From assembly GCA_032615215.1 (NCBI GenBank), contig CP128433.1:4944501-5008500 (forward strand): 64,000 nucleotides of DNA. The letters are read 5' to 3'. Positions 17,701-25,936 of the stretch are shown here, in pieces (the first letter of the stretch is position 1; every line of letters begins with the position of its first letter). The notes under the pieces were generated by a model. It had not been told where the DNA came from. It was given only the letters and a program-made list of their open reading frames with translations, and did no database searches. The position numbers and the translations under genes were made by a program. The DNA comes from Microbulbifer sp. MKSA007 (GTDB taxonomy: Bacteria > Pseudomonadota > Gammaproteobacteria > Pseudomonadales > Cellvibrionaceae).

Positions 17701-19062
17701 ATGAAACCCACTGATATCCAAACATCGGCGACCCCTGGGTCCGACATCCCACAGGTGGGAGGCAATGCCTCATTCCTGGAGAAGTTGTTCAAGCTCTCAG
17801 AGCGCCAGACGAATGTTCGCCGGGAAGTGATTGCCGGCGTTACCACATTCCTGACGATGGCCTACATCATCTTTGTGAACCCCAATATCCTGGCTGCAGC
17901 GGGTATGGATAAGGGCGCTGTGTTTATGGCGACCTGCCTTGCAGCCGCTATTGGCTGCCTGATTATGGGGCTCTACGCCAACTACCCCATCGCATTGGCG
18001 CCAGGTATGGGCCTCAATGCCTTCTTCGCCTACGTTGTCGTCGGTGAAATGGGCTACAGCTGGCAAGTAGCCCTGGGTGCGGTGTTTATATCAGGGGTAA
18101 TCTTCCTGCTGCTCAGTATCTTCAAGCTGCGAGAGTGGATTATCGATAGTATCCCCCTCTCCCTGCGACAATCCCTGGCAGCGGGTATCGGCCTGTTCCT
18201 GGCGATCATTGCCCTGAAGAGTGCCGGTATCGTTGTGGCCAGCCCCGCTACTCTGGTAACCCTGGGCGACCTCAAGTCAATTGAGGCGATCCTGGCAGCA
18301 CTGGGCTTCTTTATTATTGTGGCCCTGTCCTACCGCCGTATGCTGGGCTCAGTGATGATCGGTATCCTTGCGGTAACCGTCATCGCCCTGGCAATTGGTA
18401 AGGTAGAGTTCACCGGTCTGGTATCCGCACCTCCCAGCCTGGCACCGACTTACCTGGAGCTGGATATCGCTGGCGCCTTCGAAGTTGGCATGATCAGCGT
18501 GATCTTTGCCTTCCTGTTTGTCGACCTGTTCGACACCGCAGGCACCCTGTTAAGCGTTTCTGATCGCGCCAAACTGCTGGATAAAGATGGCAAGTTGCCT
18601 GGAATGGGCAAGGCCCTGATGGCCGACAGCTCCGCATCTGTCGTTGGTTCTGTGCTGGGCTCCTCCACTACTACCTGTTATGTAGAGAGTACTGCAGGAA
18701 TTACCGCCGGTGGTCGCACAGGCCTGACCGCTGTGGTTTGCGCCGGGCTATTCCTGTTGGCGACCTTCTTCTCGCCCCTAATCGGTATGATTCCGGCCTA
18801 TGCAACCGCAGGTGCTCTGCTGTATGTTGGCGTCCTGATGACTTCCGGTATGTCATCTATTGATTGGGATGACATTACCGAGGCCGCACCGGCAGTAATC
18901 GCCGCAGTGATGATGCCTTTGTCGTTCTCGATCGCGCACGGAATCGCCCTGGGCTTTATTTCCTACGCAGTTATTAAAACGCTGAGCGGACGTAGCAAAG
19001 ACGTCAGCATCAGTGTCTACGTGTTAGCGGCACTCTTTGTTGCCAAGTTTGCCTTTTTCTGA
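17701..19062 (+). CDS. NCS2/AzgA-type purine permease
   Basis: A 453-residue inner-membrane permease with about 12-14 hydrophobic segments. The motifs RREVIAGVTTFLTMAYIIFV, ALAPGMGLNAFFAYVV and FVDLFDTAGTLLSV are those of the AzgA-like adenine/guanine/hypoxanthine permeases (AdeP/GhxP type). It begins one base after the porin stop, so it is co-transcribed. The phosphoribosyltransferase downstream would trap the imported base as a nucleotide. Which purine base it prefers cannot be read from the sequence. Confidence 0.92.
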   Translation: MKPTDIQTSATPGSDIPQVGGNASFLEKLFKLSERQTNVRREVIAGVTTFLTMAYIIFVNPNILAAAGMDKGAVFMATCLAAAIGCLIMGLYANYPIALAPGMGLNAFFAYVVVGEMGYSWQVALGAVFISGVIFLLLSIFKLREWIIDSIPLSLRQSLAAGIGLFLAIIALKSAGIVVASPATLVTLGDLKSIEAILAALGFFIIVALSYRRMLGSVMIGILAVTVIALAIGKVEFTGLVSAPPSLAPTYLELDIAGAFEVGMISVIFAFLFVDLFDTAGTLLSVSDRAKLLDKDGKLPGMGKALMADSSASVVGSVLGSSTTTCYVESTAGITAGGRTGLTAVVCAGLFLLATFFSPLIGMIPAYATAGALLYVGVLMTSGMSSIDWDDITEAAPAVIAAVMMPLSFSIAHGIALGFISYAVIKTLSGRSKDVSISVYVLAALFVAKFAFF

Positions 19063-19073
19063 GGGGTACATTG

Positions 19074-19637
19074 ATGAAAAAGCACTTTATTAGCGCACAG
19101 CAGCTCCTGATAGACTCTTATGCTCTCGCCGAGCAAATCTATAAGGACGGCTTTCGCCCAAACTATATTGTCGGTGTTTGGCGCGGTGGCGCTCCTGTGG
19201 GCATCGCTGTACAAGAGCTGCTGCACGTGATGGGAGTGGATGCAGACCATATCGCTATCCGCACTTCCTCCTATCTCGGTATCGGTGAGCGCGACAAGAA
19301 AGTGCGCGTGCATGGCCTGAACTACCTGATCAAGCGCCTGGAGTCCCATGACTCCCTGTTGATCGTGGACGATGTGCACGACTCTGGCCTGAGTATTGAG
19401 CAAACTATCGAAGACCTACGCGCTGCCTGTAAGAAGAACACGCCGGAGATTCGTATCGCGACCCCTTACTACAAGCCGAAGAACAACAAGGCCAAGCGCG
19501 AGCCGGATTACTTTATCCACAAGACCGAAGAGTGGTTGGTATTCCCCCACGAGATCGACGGTCTGTCCCGGCAGGAGATTCTGGAGAACAAACCAGAACT
19601 CGCCCCCTATGTGGACAGAATCGCCACTGCTGTTTAA
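19074..19637 (+). CDS. Purine phosphoribosyltransferase (type I PRTase)
   Basis: This 187-residue phosphoribosyltransferase carries the PRPP-binding motif LLIVDDVHDSGLS and the upstream IVGVWRGGAPVGI segment. It probably makes IMP, GMP or XMP from a free base and PRPP. ATG 19074 is preferred to the adjacent TTG 19071 because GAGGGGT at 19061-19067 is better spaced. It starts 11 nt after the permease stop and ends in a strong terminator, completing a three-gene purine uptake and salvage operon. Confidence 0.88.
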   Translation: MKKHFISAQQLLIDSYALAEQIYKDGFRPNYIVGVWRGGAPVGIAVQELLHVMGVDADHIAIRTSSYLGIGERDKKVRVHGLNYLIKRLESHDSLLIVDDVHDSGLSIEQTIEDLRAACKKNTPEIRIATPYYKPKNNKAKREPDYFIHKTEEWLVFPHEIDGLSRQEILENKPELAPYVDRIATAV

Positions 19638-19648
19638 TCAGCAATATT

Positions 19649-19670
19649 ACCGGGGGCTAATGCCCCCGGT
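19649..19670 (+). terminator. Terminator of purine operon
   Basis: A 9-bp GC-rich stem, ACCGGGGGC / GCCCCCGGT, closes on a TAAT loop and is followed by a T/C-rich tract (TCTCTTCTCC). It ends the porin-permease-PRTase operon. Confidence 0.85.
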
Positions 19671-19870
19671 TCTCTTCTCCTCTCATCTCCCTCTCTCCCT
19701 TAGGCCATTCCGGCAAACCCTCCCCCGGCACTCAACTCCTGCCATAGGCAATACTTCAATACTCTATTAATAAACCCCACTTATGAAACTAAAGTTAGTG
19801 AGAATCAATTTATAAAGTAGAAAAGTTGGTCCAAAATTAATGCGATAAGGCCAAATGTCGGAAAATAAAA

Positions 19871-21211
19871 ATGAACGACAAATCAGCGGGACTTAGTAAA
19901 TCGCAACTCGATGCTTACTGGATGCCTTTTACCGGGAATCGTCAATTCAAAAGAGATCCCCGTATTATTACCTCAGCCGACGGCTGCTATTACCGTAGTG
20001 CTGATGGCCGCCCCATATTCGATAGTCTCTCTGGCTTATGGACCTGTGGTGCTGGACACAACCGCCCGGAGATAATTGACTCCATTACCCGACAAGCAGC
20101 CCTTCTGGATTATGCCCCCGCTTTCCAATATGGCCACCCGGGAGCCTTCCAACTAGCGGAGCGTGTCAGCCAGATGATGCCCATGGGGCTCAATCGTATT
20201 TTCTTTACAAACTCCGGCTCTGAATCCGCAGAAACCTCTCTAAAAATAGCTAGAGCCTACTGGCAGAAGATGGGTGCTCCAGGGAAAACAAAATTCATCG
20301 GACGCGTGAAAGGCTATCACGGAGTTAATTTTGGCGGTCTTAGTGTGGGGGGTATTAGCACTAATCGAGCAATCTTTGGCTCATCTTTAGATTCTGACCA
20401 CCTTCGCCACACCCTTTTACCCCACAACCGCTTTGCTAAAGGACAGCCTGAACAGGGAAGTTTCCTGGCAGACGAGTTGCTGGAACTTATCAAACTGCAC
20501 GGTTCTGAAAACATTGCCGCTGTTATTGTCGAGCCCGTAGCGGGGTCTGCGGGAGTATTGCCCCCACCAAAAGGCTATCTCCATCGCCTTAGGGAAATAT
20601 GTACTCAATACGACATATTGTTGATATTTGATGAAGTCATTACCGCTTTCGGGCGCATGGGGAAAGCCACCGGAGCAGAGTTTTTTGGAGTGACCCCGGA
20701 TATGCTCAATACAGCCAAACAGCTTACAAATGGCGCTGTTCCCATGGGCGCTGTGGCTGTGCGTCAAGATATCTACGAGATATGCATGGAAAATGGAGGA
20801 CCTCAATACCAACTGGAGCTTCCCCACGGCTATACCTACTCTGGGCACCCACTAGCCTGCGCAGCGGCATTGGCGACACTGGATATTTTAAAGAAAGAAA
20901 ATTTATTTGAGAGATCTACGGAGCTTGCCCATATCCTGGAAGACCATATCCATCAACTCAATGGATTACCGTTAATAGAAGATATTCGTAATTGTGGACT
21001 TGCCGCAGGCCTGACAATCGAATCAGCTCCGGATGAGCCATTACTCAGGCCTTACTTAATTGCTATGAAGATGTGGGAAAAAGGCTTTTATATTCGCTAC
21101 GGCGGCGACACATTGCAAATCGGCGTCCCATTTATAGCACAGGCAGAGGAGATTGACGGAGTTATCAACGCATTAGCGGAATCAATTACTGAGGTCGCAA
21201 ACGGCCAGTAG
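19871..21211 (+). CDS. Class III omega-amino acid:pyruvate-type aminotransferase
   Basis: A PLP enzyme of 446 residues. PLP lysine Lys283 lies in LNTAKQLTNGAVPMGAV, the cofactor aspartate in LLIFDEVITAFGRMG, and the phosphate-contact segment in FFTNSGSESAE. The N-terminal AYWMPFTGNRQF is the form found in beta-alanine:pyruvate transaminases. It is a paralogue of the enzyme at 35712-37025 but lacks a dehydrogenase partner, so its amino donor may differ. It is monocistronic, AT-richer than the second copy, and preceded by a short ACTAA-AG-TTAGT palindrome near 19788. Confidence 0.88.
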   Translation: MNDKSAGLSKSQLDAYWMPFTGNRQFKRDPRIITSADGCYYRSADGRPIFDSLSGLWTCGAGHNRPEIIDSITRQAALLDYAPAFQYGHPGAFQLAERVSQMMPMGLNRIFFTNSGSESAETSLKIARAYWQKMGAPGKTKFIGRVKGYHGVNFGGLSVGGISTNRAIFGSSLDSDHLRHTLLPHNRFAKGQPEQGSFLADELLELIKLHGSENIAAVIVEPVAGSAGVLPPPKGYLHRLREICTQYDILLIFDEVITAFGRMGKATGAEFFGVTPDMLNTAKQLTNGAVPMGAVAVRQDIYEICMENGGPQYQLELPHGYTYSGHPLACAAALATLDILKKENLFERSTELAHILEDHIHQLNGLPLIEDIRNCGLAAGLTIESAPDEPLLRPYLIAMKMWEKGFYIRYGGDTLQIGVPFIAQAEEIDGVINALAESITEVANGQ

Positions 21212-21350
21212 CCAGAACCTATTCCTTCTCACTCTGTATAAAAGATTCCCCCTACTGATACGGAAAATTTATATCGCCGCCTAGCTATCTTTAATGATAC
21301 AAAGTAAATCGCAAATAGTAATTCAATAACTCTATATTAAAAATAGCGCC

Positions 21351-24044
21351 ATGAACAAATATATTCGCCTTACAAATGTATTACTAAAGTACAAAGTGGT
21401 TATAGCGATTCTATGTGGTATTTTATTAAGTTCCTGTGAGCAAAGAACTACTAAGCAAGAAATAAGCTCACCAGCAAAGAAAATTTCATCTCCTATTAGA
21501 ACCACAGCCCCAGGACTTTCAGAATCTTATGCTGACATTCGTCGTCAGCAAATTGCTGAAGTGGACTATCGGCTGAGCATCAATCTGGATAGTCAAGCTA
21601 AGAACTTCTCCGGAATTGTGCACGCAGATATCAATTTTAGAAAAATACTTGAACAGCCGCTCACTATCGATTTTTCCGGTGGTGCGGTTGATTCAATCCA
21701 GGTCGATGGAAGATCTGTTCCATTTGAGTACAACAACTACTTTATTTCTATTGATTATCAAAATCTACCAGAAAAATCCCACACGATTACGGTGAATTAT
21801 CAACACCCGTACTCTAACAATGGCTCAGGATTACATCGCTTTAAAGACCCCAAAGACGAAAAGGTCTATTTATATACGGACTTTGAACCTTATGATACCA
21901 ATCGCCTATTCCCACATTTTGACCAACCCAATTTGAAAGCACGCTACACCCTGGATGTAAAGGCTCCAAAAGACTGGGTAGTAGTTAGCGCGGAAAGAGA
22001 GGAGAGAGTAGAAGAGAAAAGAAAATCAAACCACTGGTTTTTTCCTCAAACCAAGAAATTCTCATCTTACATATTCTCTTTACATGCAGGTCCTTACCAC
22101 ATCTGGGAAGACAAGGCAGGAGATATTCCCCTTCGCTTAATGGCAAGACAGAGCCTGGCAAATTACGTAAAAACAGAAGACTGGTTTACCTTCACCAAAC
22201 AATCCTTTGAGTTCTTTCAGCCCTACTTTGAAATTGATTATCCATTTAAAAAATATGATCAAATACTAGTACCTGATTTTAACGCCGGCGCTATGGAAAA
22301 TGTTGGGGCTGTAACATTTAACGATTCTTACATATCCCGAGGAAAAAAGACCCAGGCCCAGCGGATGCGCCTCGCCAATGTTATTGCCCATGAGCTGGCC
22401 CATCAATGGTTTGGTAATTTGGTCACCATGAATTGGTGGGATGACCTTTGGCTCAATGAGAGCTTTGCCACTTACATGGCCAATCTGGCTCTAGCCGAAA
22501 ATAGCGAATTCACTACCGCTTGGGAGAACTATTACTTAGGCGCCAAGCAATGGGCCTACCACACTGATCAACGCCCCACTACCCACGCTATTCAATTACC
22601 AGTCAACAATACTGACGAAGCCTTTGCCAATTTTGATGGAATTACTTATGGCAAAGGCGGCTCAGTACTCAAGCAATTGCCCTACTATTTGGGCAAAGAA
22701 GAATTTCGCAAAGGCGTCAGTAATTACTTAAAGGCCTTATCTTATGACAATTCAACCCTCAATGACTTTATCAACCACCTGGGCAAAGCTGCGGATAAAG
22801 ATCTTAATTCCTGGCAGCAACAGTGGCTTTACCAGGCCGGCCTCAACACAATTGAAGCCAGCTTCCAGTGCGATGATGACAAAATCAATCATCTGGTAAT
22901 TCAGCAAACAGCACCAGAGGAATACCCGATATTAAGGGAACAGCGCACACAGCTGGGGGTTTACCAAAGGAAAGCTGGAAGTATGAAACGGGTTGCAACC
23001 CTTCCAGTGCTTTATAGTGGTGCCAGAACCGAAGTAAAAGAAGCCGTGGGGCTACCCTGCCCAGAGGGGCTATACCCCAATGAAGAAGATTGGGCCTATG
23101 TGAAGGTAAATCTGGATGAAGTTACCATCAAGAATATGGCTCAGCATATCAATGATATTGAAGAACCGTTTGCACGACTAATGTTCTGGCAAAGCCTATT
23201 TGATAGCACCTATGACGCAAAACTGCCCCTGGATGAGTATATTAGTTTTATAGTGAATAATGGCGTCGACGAAAGAGACATCAACATTATTCGTTTGAAC
23301 GCTAGATATATTGAATTCACTTACGATTTCCTGACTCAAATCCCCCTAAGCACAAAGCGTCGTAACGAACTTACTCAGACTGTTGAGAGCTTTGTCTGGG
23401 GTCAACTACTAGAGGCGGCTGAAGGTAGTGATCAACAAAAAGTCTGGTTTGGTGTTTTTACCAATATCGCCCACTCCACACCAGCATTAAGTCATGCTAG
23501 AGACCTGTTAATGGGAGAGTTTGCCATTAAAGGACTGGAACTCGATCCTGATATGCGCTGGAAACTTATCAAGTTGCAGAATCGTTATCTATTCTCAGAT
23601 TATGAGCAGGCAATCACAAGAGAATTGGCAAAAGATAACTCCGACAGATCTAAACTCAACGCACTATCTGCTGAAGTTATTCGCCCCCAATCCGAAAACA
23701 AATCAAAGTGGGTAGATAACCTTATATCTAATCGAGACAAATTCAAGTTAAGTGAAATTCGAAAAATTACAGAGTCCCTTTTTGCACCAGAGCAAATAGA
23801 GCTATTTAACATCCACGGTCAACCGATTTTTGACTCACTGGCTCAGGTCAATGAAGATGAATCTCAGGAATTGCTTACTGCTTATGCTTACGCCCTACCG
23901 CTAATGTGTTCTAGAGAAAATGTAAATGAGATTACTAAGTCACTAAAAGAAAAACCACAACTTAAGCCCATATTGGTAAAAGCACTAAAAAATCATCGCT
24001 ATTCCGGTGAACGCTGTATCAATATCGGGAAGCGATTACTCTAG
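21351..24044 (+). CDS. M1-family aminopeptidase lipoprotein (copy 1)
   Basis: A zinc aminopeptidase of 897 residues. A lipoprotein signal ends in the lipobox LLSSC near residue 29, so it is probably anchored in the outer or inner membrane facing the periplasm. The exopeptidase motif GAMEN is at 313-317. The zinc site is H347-E348-L-A-H351 with the third ligand E370 (LWLNESFATY). The C-terminal half is the helical ERAP1-like domain. It should trim N-terminal residues from peptides. It is a paralogue of the gene at 31880-34618 and ends in a clean hairpin terminator. Confidence 0.92.
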   Translation: MNKYIRLTNVLLKYKVVIAILCGILLSSCEQRTTKQEISSPAKKISSPIRTTAPGLSESYADIRRQQIAEVDYRLSINLDSQAKNFSGIVHADINFRKILEQPLTIDFSGGAVDSIQVDGRSVPFEYNNYFISIDYQNLPEKSHTITVNYQHPYSNNGSGLHRFKDPKDEKVYLYTDFEPYDTNRLFPHFDQPNLKARYTLDVKAPKDWVVVSAEREERVEEKRKSNHWFFPQTKKFSSYIFSLHAGPYHIWEDKAGDIPLRLMARQSLANYVKTEDWFTFTKQSFEFFQPYFEIDYPFKKYDQILVPDFNAGAMENVGAVTFNDSYISRGKKTQAQRMRLANVIAHELAHQWFGNLVTMNWWDDLWLNESFATYMANLALAENSEFTTAWENYYLGAKQWAYHTDQRPTTHAIQLPVNNTDEAFANFDGITYGKGGSVLKQLPYYLGKEEFRKGVSNYLKALSYDNSTLNDFINHLGKAADKDLNSWQQQWLYQAGLNTIEASFQCDDDKINHLVIQQTAPEEYPILREQRTQLGVYQRKAGSMKRVATLPVLYSGARTEVKEAVGLPCPEGLYPNEEDWAYVKVNLDEVTIKNMAQHINDIEEPFARLMFWQSLFDSTYDAKLPLDEYISFIVNNGVDERDINIIRLNARYIEFTYDFLTQIPLSTKRRNELTQTVESFVWGQLLEAAEGSDQQKVWFGVFTNIAHSTPALSHARDLLMGEFAIKGLELDPDMRWKLIKLQNRYLFSDYEQAITRELAKDNSDRSKLNALSAEVIRPQSENKSKWVDNLISNRDKFKLSEIRKITESLFAPEQIELFNIHGQPIFDSLAQVNEDESQELLTAYAYALPLMCSRENVNEITKSLKEKPQLKPILVKALKNHRYSGERCINIGKRLL

Positions 24045-24072
24045 ATCTTCTTTAAACTAGCTATTAATGTTG

Positions 24073-24100
24073 AACTAAGGGCAATATCCAGCCCTTAGTT
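24073..24100 (+). terminator. Terminator of M1 aminopeptidase gene
   Basis: A perfect 10-bp stem, AACTAAGGGC / GCCCTTAGTT, has an 8-nt loop and is followed by TCCCTT. It lies 28 nt after the stop. Confidence 0.7.
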
Positions 24101-24310
24101 TCCCTTACCAGGCTTTTGGCCGGGTATTACGCGTAATAAAACGGTGCATATTTTATCTAAATGCCCCCTAATAAAGCATATCTATTGCACCAGCTAACTT
24201 ATACTTATTCTTCTCTAAAAATCTTGTTACAGTGACATTTCAAAGCCCAAAAAATTAACGGGCGTTCCTACTTGAACCATTGTTTTAAAAAGAAAGACAA
24301 TCAAATAAAG

Positions 24311-24772
24311 ATGTATATATCAGTAAAATTAGACGACCTGTCCGATGGCTCCATTAACAATCTTCTTGAATCTCATCTACGGGAAATGTACCGACATTCC
24401 CCACCTGGAAGCGTTCACGCACTAAATCCTGATGAGTTAAATGACCCCATGATTACCTTTTGGGGAGCGAGAATTGATGGAGTTTTGGCCGGCTGTGGTG
24501 CCCTAAAAGAGATCAACCCTGATTTGGGCGAAATAAAATCCATGAAAACTCATTCTCTATTCCTGCGCAAAGGCGTTGCCCGCGCCTTGATAGAAAGAAT
24601 ATTGGAGGAGGCAAAGCAGCGTAAATATAAAGAGATAAAGCTGGAGACAGGTCGCGCTGAAGCTTTTGCTCCCGCAATCGCTCTCTATCGCCGTTATGGA
24701 TTTGACGATTGCGCCCCTTTCAGTCACTATAAAAATGACCCTTTTAGCCTATTTTTAGGTAAAAAATTATAG
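24311..24772 (+). CDS. GNAT-family N-acetyltransferase
   Basis: A 153-residue GCN5-type acetyltransferase. The acetyl-CoA-binding region is MKTHSLFLRKGVARALIERI, then IKLETGRAEAFAPAIALYRR and YGFDDCAPF at the C-terminus, as in YhdJ/PaiA-like small-molecule or aminoacyl acetylases. ATG 24311 is used rather than the TTG at 24272, since the extra 13 residues do not fit the fold. The substrate is unknown. Confidence 0.85.
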   Translation: MYISVKLDDLSDGSINNLLESHLREMYRHSPPGSVHALNPDELNDPMITFWGARIDGVLAGCGALKEINPDLGEIKSMKTHSLFLRKGVARALIERILEEAKQRKYKEIKLETGRAEAFAPAIALYRRYGFDDCAPFSHYKNDPFSLFLGKKL

Positions 24773-24816
24773 TCAATAGGTATCCCTTATCAGTCAGTAT
24801 GAGAGTGTTTGTTACC

Positions 24817-25860
24817 ATGGCGCTATCCAGAAGATCCTTTATTAAATATTCCAGCTTAGCTTCCCTTACTTTCGGTGGAGTCAATCTAACCGCTAAAGAG
24901 GCTAATTCCAGCCTATCTGTATCAAGCCTTCCCAGCCTGGAAATGCCTTTACAGGAGATATACTCCGCAGTCTTTTCTGGCGAGATCTATGTGGCAGGGG
25001 GATTTATCCCATCGGATACGGCAGTTTTCTTCGGTCTCTCTCCAACTAAACAAACACATATCTTTTCTCCGAAGGAACAAAACTGGAGGCCAGGGCCCAA
25101 TTTACCTGAGGCAAGACATCACCTCGGCATGGCCAGTAACTCCAACAGCCTATATGGCATCGGTGGATTTTTTGGCGATTCGGATAGCGCCTGGCAAGCC
25201 CGAAATACCGTTTATAAACTTTCCAGCGAATATAAGCATTGGATAGAAACCAGCCCTCTCCCCCGGCCCTTGGCTGAATCTATTTACACCAACATTGGGG
25301 AGAACATCCATGTCATTGGCGGTAGGGCCCCCGACGAACAGTCTAAAAATAGAGATACCAATTCTCATTATGTGCTTACAAGAGGGGATCATTGGGAGCA
25401 AGTGGCGCCAGCCAGTATCAAGCGAACCTCCGCAGGTGGGGCAACTTTAAATAACAGAGTTTATGTTGTTGGTGGCCGCCAGGTTAGCGACAATGGTAGC
25501 AAGGCCAGGAATCTAACTTATGCCGAAGTTTATGACCCCAGCCTGGATAAATGGGAAAAGATCCGCCCCCTACCCCAGGCTGCTGCCGGACTCACAGTAA
25601 CCCCATTAAATAATAAATTAATAGTTACCGGCGGTGAGGCATTTGGCCCCAATGGCAACTGGAAGACTGGTACAGCATTTAACAATATTTGGATTTACGA
25701 TCCAGTCACAGATGATTGGAACAATCAGGGTCAGTTGCCCCAGGCACGGCACGGTCACGGAGCAGTAGCCCTAGGAGAAAGCCTCTACTTGATTGGTGGA
25801 GCCTCTAAAGTTGGGCCGCAAGAAACTCTCGCCTCCGCAATACAGCTGCGCTGGAGCTAA
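24817..25860 (+). CDS. Kelch-repeat protein with Tat signal
   Basis: A secreted beta-propeller protein of about 347 residues. The N-terminus SRRSFIKYSSLASLTFGG is a twin-arginine export signal, so the protein folds in the cytoplasm before export. Kelch blades recur: IYVAGGF, LYGIGGFFG, IHVIGGRAP, VYVVGGRQV, LIVTGGEAF and LYLIGGASK. That gives about six blades. I place the start at ATG 24817, directly before the Tat motif; 24799 is possible. It may bind a carbohydrate or protein ligand in the periplasm. The NanM-type sialic acid mutarotase fold is similar, but no sialic genes are nearby. Confidence 0.82.
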   Translation: MALSRRSFIKYSSLASLTFGGVNLTAKEANSSLSVSSLPSLEMPLQEIYSAVFSGEIYVAGGFIPSDTAVFFGLSPTKQTHIFSPKEQNWRPGPNLPEARHHLGMASNSNSLYGIGGFFGDSDSAWQARNTVYKLSSEYKHWIETSPLPRPLAESIYTNIGENIHVIGGRAPDEQSKNRDTNSHYVLTRGDHWEQVAPASIKRTSAGGATLNNRVYVVGGRQVSDNGSKARNLTYAEVYDPSLDKWEKIRPLPQAAAGLTVTPLNNKLIVTGGEAFGPNGNWKTGTAFNNIWIYDPVTDDWNNQGQLPQARHGHGAVALGESLYLIGGASKVGPQETLASAIQLRWS

Positions 25861-25897
25861 AGGGCAATAATAAAGTACCCTTGAGCAAACCCACAAT

Positions 25898-25916
25898 GCC
25901 TCTGGCTTGCAGAGGC
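25898..25916. terminator. Hairpin between convergent genes
   Basis: GCCTCTG / CAGAGGC with a 5-nt loop separates the Kelch gene from the convergent MltF-like gene. No T tract is present on either side, so termination is a weak inference. Confidence 0.4.
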
Positions 25917-25936
25917 CCACTGATGGGATGCATTAA

